This document shows, one piece after another, positions 1 through 7,183 of a stretch of 33,826 nt of DNA. The DNA comes from an uncultured Nostocoides sp. GTDB taxonomy: Bacteria; Actinomycetota; Actinomycetes; Actinomycetales; Dermatophilaceae. Every line of letters begins with the position of its first letter. Position 1 is the stretch's first letter. Made by a program: the position numbers and the translations under genes. Location: the NCBI GenBank assembly GCA_937907685.1, contig CALCXF010000008.1, positions 1 through 33,826 of the forward strand, read 5' to 3'. The notes under the pieces were generated by a model that was not told the origin of the DNA, ran no database searches, and worked only from the letters and a program-made list of their open reading frames with translations.

Positions 1-45
1 GGCGAGACGCGAACGATGCGGGTGTACGTTCGAGCGATGGGTGAC

Positions 46-231
46 ATGCCGGACGAGAACCGGGTGGAACGGCGGTCGGAGCTGCTTCCGGAGGAACAGG
101 TCGCCGGGAGCGAGGACCCGCAGGCGCAGGCCCGGGCCATCCTCGAGGAGTCGGACGAGCGGACCAACCAGCCGGAACGCACGAGGCGCGAGTCCACCCA
201 GACCCCGGACCCGCGCCCCCCGCGGACCTGA
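46..231 (+). CDS. Small conserved acidic hypothetical protein
   Basis: This encodes 61 residues of unknown function. The protein is strongly hydrophilic, with many Glu, Arg and Asp and no membrane segment or signal peptide. The core, running from ERRSELLPEEQ through DPQAQARAILEESDERT, resembles short conserved actinobacterial proteins that end in a Pro/Arg/Thr-rich disordered tail, which I recognise by pattern only. I chose the ATG at 46 because the conserved part begins there; an in-frame ATG at 16 would add ten residues of no obvious similarity. No strong ribosome binding site is visible. The gene ends about 65 bases from the 3' end of the convergent VOC gene. No function can be assigned. 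Confidence 0.6.
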   Translation: MPDENRVERRSELLPEEQVAGSEDPQAQARAILEESDERTNQPERTRRESTQTPDPRPPRT

Positions 232-296
232 CGCTCCGGCGTTGCCGCGGTCCTGCCGCTGCGCTGGGACGAGCGCTCGTGGGGATGCCGGCCGGC

Positions 297-710
297 TCAG
301 GACTGCGGCGCCGGCGCGGCTGCGGCTCGTTCGGCCGCGCTGCGCAGGATGCAGAACTCGTTGCCCTCCGGGTCGGCGAGGACCACCCAGCCGGTGCCCG
401 GGCCGTACTTCCCCCGGAGGTCAGCCACCTCCACGGCACCGTGGGCGATGAGCCGAGCGAGCTCGTCGTCCCTGCGTCCCTCGACGGGCTCGAGATCGAG
501 GTGGATGCGGTTCTTCCCCGACTTGTCCTCGGGCACCTCGATGAAGAGCAGCCGGTGGGACCCGTCCCGGCTGATGATCATGCACTCGTCGTGGCCGGGC
601 AGGTTGGGGTCGCCGTCGATGTCGACATAGCCGAGAACGCCCTTCCACCACTCCGAGAGCGCGTAGGCGTTCCTGCAGTCGACCGTCGTGTGCGAGACCC
701 GTGCCGTCAT
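297..710 (-). CDS. VOC / glyoxalase-like domain protein
   Basis: This 137-residue protein has the single-unit vicinal oxygen chelate layout. It opens with a beta strand and an early His (MTARVSHTTVDCRN), has a WWKGVLGY helix near residue 22, a central strand with IHLDLE around residue 69, and ends with the hallmark WVVLADPEGNEFCIL near residues 108-122. This is the glyoxalase_6-like subgroup common in actinobacteria. Members are metal-binding or antibiotic-binding proteins, and the substrate cannot be read from the sequence. The Ala/Pro-rich tail after residue 123 is probably disordered. The ATG start fits the family. Twelve bases upstream a weak CAGAGT sits where a leaderless -10 would be. 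It is monocistronic. Confidence 0.8.
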   Translation of the reverse strand: MTARVSHTTVDCRNAYALSEWWKGVLGYVDIDGDPNLPGHDECMIISRDGSHRLLFIEVPEDKSGKNRIHLDLEPVEGRRDDELARLIAHGAVEVADLRGKYGPGTGWVVLADPEGNEFCILRSAAERAAAAPAPQS

Positions 711-764
711 GACGCCACTCTGGCACCAGCCACGGTCCCTGCAGGAACTCGGGCTCGGGGGAAG

Positions 765-983
765 TCAGACGTGGATGGCCGACGGGACGCCGTCCGAGAA
801 GACCTCGGGCGGGTCGGGCAGCGACCGCCACAGACCGGCTGCGCGGCGGGCGGCGGTCCATGCCACCGCACAGGCGTCGAGGACGTCGTCGGCGGCATAC
901 CTGCGGTTGTCTGCGAGGGCGACGGCCTCCGCGACGACCTGGTCGGCGGTGAGCGGGCGCCGGCGGGCGGGCGGCATCCTCAC
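765..983 (-). pseudogene. Probable C-terminal remnant of a DUF429 (RNase H-like) protein
   Basis: The 72-residue ORF starts with GTG inside a GTGA overlap with the stop codon of the upstream MFS gene. Residues 30-50 (YAADDVLDACAVAWTAARR) followed by LPDPPEVFSDG and an AIxV ending look like the C-terminal end of DUF429 proteins, which are predicted RNase H-like nucleases of about 240 residues. The N-terminal catalytic part is absent: the same frame upstream lies inside the MFS gene. I therefore call it a truncated remnant, though the coupled start could still let a short protein be made. The family call rests on pattern memory and is moderate at best; the ORF could also be an unrelated small protein. 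Confidence 0.4.
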
Positions 984-2803
984 TCCGATGGTCGGGTCGT
1001 GGGTCGGCGTGGTCGTACGACCTCGCCCGGGGTCCGTGGGGTCCGCAGGTCGCGCAGGTCCCCCTGGTCGAGTCCCGCCAGTCGGGGGAGGTCCGCGGAC
1101 TCGGTGCGCTGCAGCCGGGTCGTCATCGTGGCGAGGACCAGCCGCTGGACCTCCGGCACGGCCATCGTGGCTCGCAGGGCATCGGCCGGCACCTCCAGCA
1201 GGACACTGTCGACGTCGGCCATGACGTCCGCCGTCCGAGGGCTGCCGGTCAGGGCGGCGATCTCACCGAAGTAGTCACCCGCCGCCATCGTCGACAGCCC
1301 CCGGTACCCGTCGTCGACCGGGATGCCGGCCGTCGTCGACCCGTCGAGGATGAAGTAGGCCGATGAGGCGGGGTCACCGTGCTCGACGATGCGGGTTCCT
1401 GCAAGGACTTCACGAACCACCGCGTTCGAGACGAACGAGGTGCGCTGCTGAGGCGTCAGTCGGCCGAACGGGGTGAGCCGGCCGACGAGACGGTCGAAGT
1501 CGAGCATGGTGGCCGGTCTGGCGACCGCGGCCTCCGGAAGCGCCTCGGCGGCACGCAGTCGCTCCTCCGTGGCTCGCCAGGTGGACCGGCTGAGGCCGGG
1601 AGCGAAGACGGTGACGAGGGCCGCCACGAAGAGCAGGGACGAGGCCACGAGGATGAGCAGCCGGATGTTGACGACATCGGCCAGGCCGGCTGTCGCCATC
1701 CCTGCCACGAAGATCACGTCGCGCATGACGTAGAAGGCCGAGAAGACCCGTCCACGCATGTCGCGAGGGGTGTTCCGCTGCAGGATGACGGAGCGGGCGA
1801 TGGCCGAGGGTGCGTTGAAGAACCCCGACACGGTGACGAGGAGGATGGCGAACCAGATCTCGGTCGCGAGTCCGTAGAGGACCCCCGCGACGCCCATGCC
1901 CACCATGGCGACGCCGAGCCACACCGGCTCGGGCAGGAGCTTGGAGAAGCGAGCCATGAAGAAAGAGCCGACGACGAAGCCGACGGACGTCAGCGCCTCC
2001 TGCAGCCCGTACTGGAACTCGGTCGCGCCGAGCTCCCGCAAGGAGAAGGGCAGCAGCAGGACGTTCCACAGCCCGAACGAGAAGAACATGAACGAGCCGA
2101 CGATGAAGAGGGAGCGGATCGTCGGCGTGCCGATCAGCGTCCGCAGGCCCGAGCGGAGGTTCTCCACGATGACGTGCACGCTGGCCTCGTCGTCAGGAGT
2201 GGGCATCCGATAGCGGCCCATGAGCGAGATGCACGCGGCGCAGAACAGGAAGGACCCGGCATCGAGGACGAAGGCCCACACCAGGCCCACGCTGCCGGCG
2301 AGCAGCCCGGCCCCGGCGAACCCGATCGCGGTGGAACCGAAGCTCGCGATCGACAGGAACGAGTTCGCCGCAGCAAGCTCCTCGTCGCTGGCGATCTCGG
2401 GGATGAGACTGTCGTGCGCCGGGTCGAAGAACTGCTTCACCCCGGCGTTGAGGAGCAGGAGGAGGAACAAGGCCGGCAACGCGATCGAGTCGATTCCGAT
2501 GACGACGGCGATGAGGGCTACGACGACCGCCTGGACGAGGCAGGTCCCCATCATGATGCGCTGGCGGTCGTGGCGGTCGACGTAGACGCCGGCCAGGAGC
2601 CCCACGGCAAGGCTGGGCAGTGCCGTCACCATGAGCGTCAGCCCGACCGCCAGCGCCGACTCCGTCGCGCGCCACACGAAGATGCCGGCCGCGAGGTCGG
2701 TGAGTGCCGACCCCGCCGTCGACACGAGCTGGGCGAGCCAGAGGAGCGTGAAGTCACGACGCCGGAACACCGAGAACATGGAAGGAGTGGGCGCGGCGGT
2801 CAC
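980..2803 (-). CDS. MFS transporter fused to a C-terminal cyclic-nucleotide-binding domain
   Basis: This 607-residue protein has two parts. Residues 1 to about 405 form a major facilitator of the MFS_3 (EntS-like exporter) type with about 12 hydrophobic segments and the loop signature GVYVDRHDRQRIM between the second and third helices. Residues about 435-560 form a CRP-type cNMP-binding domain whose phosphate-binding cassette near residues 510-526 is intact (FGEIAALTGSPRTADV, including the key Arg). The domain should sit in the cytoplasm and may gate or sense transport; the cargo is unknown. The GTG start has GAGGAG six bases upstream; an ATG eight codons later is a weaker alternative. The family of MFS proteins with cNMP domains exists in actinobacteria but its ligand is, to my knowledge, unproven. 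The stop overlaps the DUF429-like remnant. Confidence 0.85.
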   Translation of the reverse strand: MTAAPTPSMFSVFRRRDFTLLWLAQLVSTAGSALTDLAAGIFVWRATESALAVGLTLMVTALPSLAVGLLAGVYVDRHDRQRIMMGTCLVQAVVVALIAVVIGIDSIALPALFLLLLLNAGVKQFFDPAHDSLIPEIASDEELAAANSFLSIASFGSTAIGFAGAGLLAGSVGLVWAFVLDAGSFLFCAACISLMGRYRMPTPDDEASVHVIVENLRSGLRTLIGTPTIRSLFIVGSFMFFSFGLWNVLLLPFSLRELGATEFQYGLQEALTSVGFVVGSFFMARFSKLLPEPVWLGVAMVGMGVAGVLYGLATEIWFAILLVTVSGFFNAPSAIARSVILQRNTPRDMRGRVFSAFYVMRDVIFVAGMATAGLADVVNIRLLILVASSLLFVAALVTVFAPGLSRSTWRATEERLRAAEALPEAAVARPATMLDFDRLVGRLTPFGRLTPQQRTSFVSNAVVREVLAGTRIVEHGDPASSAYFILDGSTTAGIPVDDGYRGLSTMAAGDYFGEIAALTGSPRTADVMADVDSVLLEVPADALRATMAVPEVQRLVLATMTTRLQRTESADLPRLAGLDQGDLRDLRTPRTPGEVVRPRRPTTRPSE

Positions 2804-2831
2804 TCCAATCTCCTCACGCTGGCTGACTGGA

Positions 2832-2837
2832 GCCTAG
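2832..2837 (-). promoter_or_regulatory. Candidate -10 element for the MFS-cNMP gene
   Basis: On the minus strand TAGGCT fits the actinobacterial TANNNT consensus. It would start transcription about 22 bases before the GTG, leaving room for the GAGGAG ribosome binding site. No convincing -35 is visible. Confidence 0.4.
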
Positions 2838-2896
2838 TGGCTCGCTCACGACCGCGTCCCGCCTCTCGCGGAACCGGGCGGCTGGGTGGTCTCGCA

Positions 2897-3778
2897 TCAC
2901 GTGACGGGGATGAGGCGAACTGCATCACCGGGTCTCAGCTGCGCGGCCCGATCCGCGGCGGATGCCGTGAGCACCGCGACGACGGGGTAGCCGCCTGTCA
3001 CCGGGTGGTCGGCGAGGAAGACCACGGGCTCGCCTCCTGGCGGGACCTGCACGGCACCCCGGACCAGGCCCTCGCTGGGCAGCTCGACATCAGCCCACGG
3101 CACGGCACGTTGGACGCGGGCTCCACCGAGGCGAAGGCCGACCCGGTCGCTGTCTCCGGTGACCGTCCACACCGCCCCGACCAGCCCGCCCAGCCCACCG
3201 CCCCACCCGCCGACCCATGCCGCCCGAGGGCCGGGCAGCACCTCGAGCAGGGAGCTGGCCTCGTTGCCAGGCGCCGGCAGTGCCACGTGGTCGACGGTCG
3301 GGAAGCCGCCTCCGGGGGTCCCCACGGGCAGGACGTCACCGCTGCGCAGCGGCGCCGGTCCGACGGCCGACAGGGTGTCCGTCGACCGCGAGCCGAGCAC
3401 CGGGTCGACGTCGATCCCGCCGCGGACCGTGAGGTAGGAGCGCAGACCGGTGGCCGGCATCCCGAGCGCGAGGATGGAGCCTGGCGGGACGTCGAGGAGG
3501 GTCGCGTGCGCGACCGGGCGCCCGTCGAGGCTCGCCGGTGCCGGAGCCCCGGTGACCACCACGGTGGCCCGGCCCAGCGCGCGAACCGCAAGTCCGCCGA
3601 GCAGGACCTCGAGCGCGGCGCGACCCTCCCCATGGCCCGCGATCCGTGCTCCGAGCCGGTACGCGCCGCGGTCGGCCGCTCCCGACCGCCCCACACCCAC
3701 AGCCGCGTGCCCCGGCCGGCCCTCATCCTCGACGAGGACCAGTGCACCGCTCGACACGACCTCGAGTGCCGGGCTCAC
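2897..3778 (-). CDS. pxpC: 5-oxoprolinase subunit PxpC (biotin-dependent carboxyltransferase-like)
   Basis: This 293-residue protein belongs to the KipA/AHS2 family. With PxpA and PxpB it forms the prokaryotic ATP-dependent 5-oxoprolinase that opens pyroglutamate to glutamate in the cytoplasm. Family features include the N-terminal LVEDEGRPGHAAVGVGRSGAADR (residues about 14-36), SYLTVRGGIDVDPVLGSRSTD in the middle and the near-terminal FLADHPVTGGYPVVAVL. The ORF is open far upstream, but the GTG at 3778 is the right start because it overlaps the pxpB stop in GTGA and gives the family length. It is the last gene of pxpA-pxpB-pxpC. Older annotations call it allophanate hydrolase subunit 2; the pxpA neighbour argues for oxoprolinase. 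Confidence 0.9.
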   Translation of the reverse strand: MSPALEVVSSGALVLVEDEGRPGHAAVGVGRSGAADRGAYRLGARIAGHGEGRAALEVLLGGLAVRALGRATVVVTGAPAPASLDGRPVAHATLLDVPPGSILALGMPATGLRSYLTVRGGIDVDPVLGSRSTDTLSAVGPAPLRSGDVLPVGTPGGGFPTVDHVALPAPGNEASSLLEVLPGPRAAWVGGWGGGLGGLVGAVWTVTGDSDRVGLRLGGARVQRAVPWADVELPSEGLVRGAVQVPPGGEPVVFLADHPVTGGYPVVAVLTASAADRAAQLRPGDAVRLIPVT

Positions 3779-4449
3779 GAGTCGCTCCCGACGTCGACGA
3801 ACCGGACGGCCGTGCCGGGTGTGAGCAGTGCGGGCGGCTGCCGCTCGACGTCCCAGAGCACGGCGTCGCTCGTGCCGATGAGCTGCCAGCCTCCGGGCGA
3901 GGGACGTGGGTAGACCGCCGAGAAGTCTCCCGCCAGGGCGACGGAGCCGCCCGGTACGGACACCCGGGGGGTGTCCCGACGAGGCACGCGAAGCCGCGGG
4001 TCGCCACCGACGAGGTAGGCGAAGCCCGGTGCGAAGCCGCCGAACGCGACCCGCCACGGCATCTGGGTGTGCGCTGCAACCACGTCGGCCACCGTCAGGC
4101 CGGTGAGCGCGGCGACGTCGCCGAGGTCCGGTCCGTCGTAGCGCACGGGAATCTCGACCACGGCGGCGCCGGTCCTGCCCGGGTCGCGGGAGCGGTCGGC
4201 CGCCGCGGCCACCTCGCGCACCGATCGGCTCAGCGCGGCGAGGTCCGCACGAGGTCCGGCGATGACGAGGAGGGTCCGTGCCCCCGGAACGAGGTCCGTC
4301 GCCGCGCTCCACGGCCCGGTTCCCTCAGCGGCCACCGAGCGGAGGGCGGCATCGAGGGCGAGCACGTCGTCGAGGTCCGCCACCTCGACGAGAACGGCCT
4401 CCTCACCGGCGGGCAGGACGTCGACGGGGATGCCGGTCGAGGAGTCCAC
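3775..4449 (-). CDS. pxpB: 5-oxoprolinase subunit PxpB (KipI-like)
   Basis: This 224-residue KipI/AHS1-family protein is the partner of PxpC in 5-oxoproline hydrolysis. The diagnostic cyclophilin-like C-terminal half is present: IPVRYDGPDLGDVA (residues about 109-122), then FGGFAPGFAYLVGGDPRL and VPGGSVALAGDFSAVYPRPSPGGW. The GTG start has AGGAG about ten bases upstream and lies 12 bases after the pxpA stop, so the genes form one transcript. Its stop shares bases with the pxpC start. The N-terminal domain (residues 1-85) is more divergent, as is usual in the family. A regulatory KipI role (Sda/KinA inhibition) is unlikely outside Bacillus. Confidence 0.9.
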   Translation of the reverse strand: MDSSTGIPVDVLPAGEEAVLVEVADLDDVLALDAALRSVAAEGTGPWSAATDLVPGARTLLVIAGPRADLAALSRSVREVAAAADRSRDPGRTGAAVVEIPVRYDGPDLGDVAALTGLTVADVVAAHTQMPWRVAFGGFAPGFAYLVGGDPRLRVPRRDTPRVSVPGGSVALAGDFSAVYPRPSPGGWQLIGTSDAVLWDVERQPPALLTPGTAVRFVDVGSDS

Positions 4450-4461
4450 GAGCGACGTCTC

Positions 4462-5271
4462 CTAGGTGCGGGTCGTGCCGGTCGGTTCGGTCGGTTCGGT
4501 CGGTTCTGTCGTGACGAAGGGTGCCACCGTGATGCCGGCCGCCTCCAGCCGGGTGCGCACCGCGCCCGCCAGCTCGACCGCGCCAGGAGTGTCCCCATGG
4601 GTGCACACGGACCGCGCCGGCAGGGCCACGAGCGACCCGTCGACCGCGACGACGGTGCCCTCGGTGGCGATGCGCAGGACCCGGCTCGCGACGGCATCGG
4701 CGTCGGTGACGAGCGCACCGGCGAGCGACCGTGGCACGAGCCGTCCGTCGGGGAGGTAGCCCCGGTCGGCGAAGGCCTCTCCCACCACCGTCAGGTCGGC
4801 CTGCTCGGCGACGGCGTGGAGGACCGAGCCCGGCTGGCACAGGAGCGGCAGCGCCGGATCGTACTCGAGGACCGCCTCGACGACCGCTCGGGCCTGACCC
4901 TCGTCGACCGCGGCAGTCGTGTACAGGGCGCCGTGGGGCTTGACGTAGGCCACCCGCGTTCCGGCCACGCGGCACATCGCCTCGAGGGCGCCGAGCTGGT
5001 AGAGGACGTCGGCGGTGAGGTCTGCGGCCTCCATGTCGATCCGGCGGCGCCCGAAACCGGCGAGGTCCCGGTAGCCCACCTGCGCCCCCACGACGACGCC
5101 CCGTTCGGCGGCCCGCGCCACGGTCCGGCGGATCGTCGTCGGGTCACCGGCGTGGAAGCCGCAGGCGACGTTGGCGCTGGTGACGACCTCGAGCATCGCC
5201 TCGTCGTCGCCGAGGACCCAGGTGCCGAAGGACTCCCCGACGTCGGCGTTGAGGTCCATCCGCACGGTCAT
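4462..5271 (-). CDS. pxpA: 5-oxoprolinase subunit PxpA (LamB/YcsF family)
   Basis: This 269-residue protein is the LamB/YcsF subunit of 5-oxoprolinase. Family landmarks are clear: MDLNADVGESFGTW at the start, SANVACGFHAGDP around residues 32-44, VGAQVGYRDLAGFGRR, VKPHGALY near residue 110, ADRGYLPDGRLVPR and the terminal CTHGDTPGA. The ATG at 5271 has no Shine-Dalgarno, but a TAGCGT -10 lies exactly six bases upstream, so a leaderless transcript is likely; the ATG four codons in is the alternative. The C-terminus carries an unusual Thr-Glu-Pro tail encoded by short tandem repeats. It is the first gene of the pxpABC operon, which scavenges pyroglutamate. Confidence 0.92.
   Translation of the reverse strand: MTVRMDLNADVGESFGTWVLGDDEAMLEVVTSANVACGFHAGDPTTIRRTVARAAERGVVVGAQVGYRDLAGFGRRRIDMEAADLTADVLYQLGALEAMCRVAGTRVAYVKPHGALYTTAAVDEGQARAVVEAVLEYDPALPLLCQPGSVLHAVAEQADLTVVGEAFADRGYLPDGRLVPRSLAGALVTDADAVASRVLRIATEGTVVAVDGSLVALPARSVCTHGDTPGAVELAGAVRTRLEAAGITVAPFVTTEPTEPTEPTGTTRT
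4483..4510 (-). repeat. Short tandem repeat in the 3' end of pxpA
   Basis: About three copies of a nine-base unit (CGGTTCGGT on the plus strand) encode TEP-TEP-TEP in the PxpA tail. The last copy has one substitution (TTCTGTC). Such repeats can change length by slippage; in multiples of nine the frame is kept. Confidence 0.7.
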
Positions 5272-5277
5272 GCCCGA

Positions 5278-5283
5278 ACGCTA
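5278..5283 (-). promoter_or_regulatory. Candidate leaderless -10 element of pxpABC
   Basis: TAGCGT on the minus strand lies exactly six bases before the pxpA ATG, the spacing expected when transcription starts at the start codon. No -35 consensus is visible. Confidence 0.5.
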
Positions 5284-5304
5284 GCCCGCCCCCTGCCACG
5301 CACA

Positions 5305-5343
5305 CGCACGACCGCCGCCCGGAACCCGGACGGCGGTCGTGTG
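5305..5343 (-). terminator. Hairpin terminator downstream of cspA
   Basis: A 16-base-pair GC-rich stem with one mismatch (5307-5322 against 5326-5341, extendable by two weaker pairs) closes on a three-base AAC loop, about 30 bases after the cspA stop. There is no T-run, which is usual in high-GC actinobacteria. It also insulates pxpA, whose promoter lies just beyond. Confidence 0.75.
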
Positions 5344-5371
5344 AGGTGCCCGTGAGGGCGGAGGCGGAACG

Positions 5372-5578
5372 TCAGCCGATGACGGTGATGTTCGCTGCCT
5401 GCGGGCCCTTCGCGCCCTGCTGGGTCTCGTACTCGACCTTGGCGTTCTCGTCGAGCGAACGGTAGCCGTTCGAGTTGATCGCCGAGTAGTGGGCGAAGAC
5501 GTCGGCCGAGCCGTCGTCGGGGGCGATGAAGCCGAAGCCCTTGTCGGCGTTGAACCACTTCACGGTGCCAGTAGCCAT
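5372..5578 (-). CDS. cspA: Cold-shock protein (CspA family)
   Basis: This 68-residue single-domain cold-shock protein is a single-stranded nucleic acid binder and RNA chaperone of the cytoplasm. The start [18 protein letters not shown] holds RNP1 (KGFGFI, residues 13-18) and RNP2 is present as DVFAHY near residues 26-31, with Ala where VFVHY is common. The length is that of the usual actinobacterial CspA. The ATG at 5578 begins exactly at the conserved N-terminus; a weak AGTAGG precedes it. The gene is monocistronic, followed by a strong hairpin and preceded by an unusually long structured leader, as is typical for cold-shock genes. Confidence 0.95.
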   Translation of the reverse strand: MATGTVKWFNADKGFGFIAPDDGSADVFAHYSAINSNGYRSLDENAKVEYETQQGAKGPQAANITVIG

Positions 5579-5587
5579 GGGAAGCCT

Positions 5588-5663
5588 ACTTTCTGAGGAG
5601 GGGCCACCCGCCTGTCGGGAGGCTCCGCGTTGGTGATGCCTGTGATACCTCTGCTCAGAAAGT
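5588..5663 (-). promoter_or_regulatory. Structured 5' leader of cspA with perfect inverted repeat
   Basis: A perfect 10-base inverted repeat, ACTTTCTGAG at 5588-5597 and CTCAGAAAGT at 5654-5663, lies in the predicted leader. The copy nearer the gene abuts the weak AGTAGG ribosome binding site, so pairing could affect translation. The distal copy also lies in a direct repeat, TGCTCAG-AAAG-TGCTCAG (5652-5669). A temperature-dependent switch as in E. coli cspA is an inference. Confidence 0.5.
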
Positions 5664-5724
5664 GCTCAGTCCCGGCGGGACGTTCTGCAGCTACCTCACA
5701 ACGGAAAGCTCAACAACTCCGGCC

Positions 5725-5730
5725 AGCCTA
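5725..5730 (-). promoter_or_regulatory. Candidate -10 element of cspA
   Basis: TAGGCT on the minus strand would place the transcript start near 5718 and give a leader of about 140 bases, a length typical of cold-shock mRNAs. No good -35 is seen. Confidence 0.4.
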
Positions 5731-5766
5731 GCGGGCCCCGACCGCAATCGCCCCATCGGGCGCGCC

Positions 5767-5772
5767 TAGTCT
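5767..5772 (+). promoter_or_regulatory. Candidate leaderless -10 element of the DUF4442 gene
   Basis: TAGTCT lies exactly six bases before the ATG at 5779. With no Shine-Dalgarno present, this fits a leaderless transcript. Confidence 0.5.
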
Positions 5773-5778
5773 TCTCGG

Positions 5779-6324
5779 ATGACCAGCCAGCCCGCCGCGG
5801 GACCGGCACCCCGACGGCACCAGCGCGTGGGCCGCATCAAGGCCGCCTTCGACTCCGCGACCGGTCTGCGGCGCGGCATGAACCTCTGGCCACCGTTCCT
5901 GCTGACCGGTATCCACATCGAGGAGGTCGCCGACGACTTCCGGCACGTGCGGGTGAGGCTGCGCCGCTCACCCCTGACGACGAACTACGTCGGCACCCAG
6001 TTCGGGGGGTCGCTCTTCGCCATGACGGACCCCTTCTGGATGGTCATGGTGATGCGCAACCTGGGGCCGTCCTACGTCGTCTGGGACAAGGCCGCCGAGA
6101 TCGAGTTCGTCGCCCCGGGGCGCACCGCCGTCACCGCGGACTTCTCGCTGGACCCGGGAGTCGTCGCCGAGGTGCGCGCGGCGGCGGACGCTGGCGAGAG
6201 GGTGCTCCGGTGGTTCGAGACGGAGGTCGTCGGCACGGACGGTGTCGTCGTCGCCCGGGTTCGCAAGCAGCTGTACGTCAGGCGTGCTCCGAGCGACGCC
6301 CCCCGTCCGACGGCGGACGGCTGA
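5779..6324 (+). CDS. DUF4442 hotdog-fold (PaaI/YiiD-like thioesterase) protein
   Basis: This 181-residue protein has the DUF4442 hotdog pattern. A helix begins at residue 20 (IKAAFDSATGLRRGMNLWPPFL), strands follow with VRLRRSPLTTNYVGTQFGGSLFAMTDPFWMVM at about 70-100, then WDKAAEIEFVAPGRTAV. Hotdog proteins of this group are thought to act on acyl-CoA or acyl carrier thioesters, but this family's substrate is undefined. Translation probably begins without a leader, from the TAGTCT element. The 3' end overlaps the end of the convergent membrane-protein gene by 47 bases, which may create antisense interference. It is divergent from cspA. Confidence 0.8.
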   Translation: MTSQPAAGPAPRRHQRVGRIKAAFDSATGLRRGMNLWPPFLLTGIHIEEVADDFRHVRVRLRRSPLTTNYVGTQFGGSLFAMTDPFWMVMVMRNLGPSYVVWDKAAEIEFVAPGRTAVTADFSLDPGVVAEVRAAADAGERVLRWFETEVVGTDGVVVARVRKQLYVRRAPSDAPRPTADG

Positions 6325-7183
6325 GCCCGGGGTCGCGGCCCATCGGCGCGCGACGCGCCTCGAGGAGCAGCGCGGCTCCGACCACCGTGATGGCCGCGAG
6401 TCCCACGAGGTAGCCGACGCCCGGGACGCTCGACCAGTCGAGCTCGTCCCCGTGCCTCACGAGCGCCACCGTCTGCAGCCCGCCGAACAGCACCCCGGTG
6501 ACCCCGACCGGCGTCAGGGACCGCGCGTCGTCGACGAGCCAGGCGTGCCCGGCCGCCACACCGAGCCCGACGTTCCACGCCCCGACGGCCCGTGCGGTGA
6601 GGGGGGTCAGCGGCCAGGGCCACGCGGCATCCGCCCAGCCCGGGGCAACGAGGAGCGCGATCCCCAGGGCGACGAGACCCACCGCGAGGACTGCCAGCGT
6701 TGCCCGCACCCACGTGGGCAGGCCACGTGGCGGCGGCACCGCCGTTCCGGCACGGGACTGCAGCCACCAGGCGAGCGCCATGAGGACCGGCACGACGGCA
6801 TACACCGCGATCCAGCCCCAGGTGACCGCTCGGGTCACCGCGGTCAGCTCCGGCGCGAGGTGGAACAGGTCCAGGTGGACCATCGTGACGACGAAGGTCA
6901 GGGCGGTGAAGACGAACACCGCGGGAACGGAGACGCGGGCGACGGTCCAGCGCCGGGCACGCGCCCCGCTCAGCTCCAGGCCCATGGCCGACCAGTACGA
7001 CGCGCCGAGGAAGACCGCCGTCATGGGTGAGCCGATCGTCCACGCGAACCTCGTGTCCGTGTCCAGCGGGAACAGGAACAGCTGCACACCGGCGAGGAAC
7101 ACGAGCACGGCGGCGAGCCCGAGGAGCCAGCGCATCGCCGGCACGACGGGGTCGCCGTACTCCTCGTCGGACGGGGACGTCAT
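6278..7183 (-). CDS. Polytopic membrane protein with internal duplication
   Basis: This 301-residue protein has about eight hydrophobic segments and a charged C-terminal tail. The two halves look alike: [19 protein letters not shown] followed by [11 protein letters not shown] in the first half, and [16 protein letters not shown] followed by [13 protein letters not shown] in the second, each after an LAVGLVALG-like helix. This suggests an ancient duplication of a four-helix unit. The ORF is open far upstream, but the ATG at 7183 overlaps the stop of the flavoprotein gene as ATGA, so translation is coupled and the two products likely work together. I do not recognise a function; a membrane electron-transfer or sensing partner for the flavoprotein is conjecture. 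Confidence 0.75.
   Translation of the reverse strand: MTSPSDEEYGDPVVPAMRWLLGLAAVLVFLAGVQLFLFPLDTDTRFAWTIGSPMTAVFLGASYWSAMGLELSGARARRWTVARVSVPAVFVFTALTFVVTMVHLDLFHLAPELTAVTRAVTWGWIAVYAVVPVLMALAWWLQSRAGTAVPPPRGLPTWVRATLAVLAVGLVALGIALLVAPGWADAAWPWPLTPLTARAVGAWNVGLGVAAGHAWLVDDARSLTPVGVTGVLFGGLQTVALVRHGDELDWSSVPGVGYLVGLAAITVVGAALLLEARRAPMGRDPGLSRPPSDGGRRSEHA

Noticed and set aside
1379-3913. 844-codon plus-strand ORF
   Set aside because: It runs antisense through the MFS and PxpC genes, has a low-complexity Asp/Glu/Arg/His-rich translation and no domain. This is the usual antisense shadow of GC-rich coding DNA.
3775-4449. Urea amidolyase/allophanate hydrolase subunits
   Set aside because: The subunit 1/2 labels are legacy names; the adjacent LamB/YcsF gene identifies the set as PxpABC 5-oxoprolinase.
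3646-5355. 569-codon plus-strand ORF opposite pxpABC
   Set aside because: The translation is charged and repetitive with no recognisable family, while the opposite strand encodes three clear family members.
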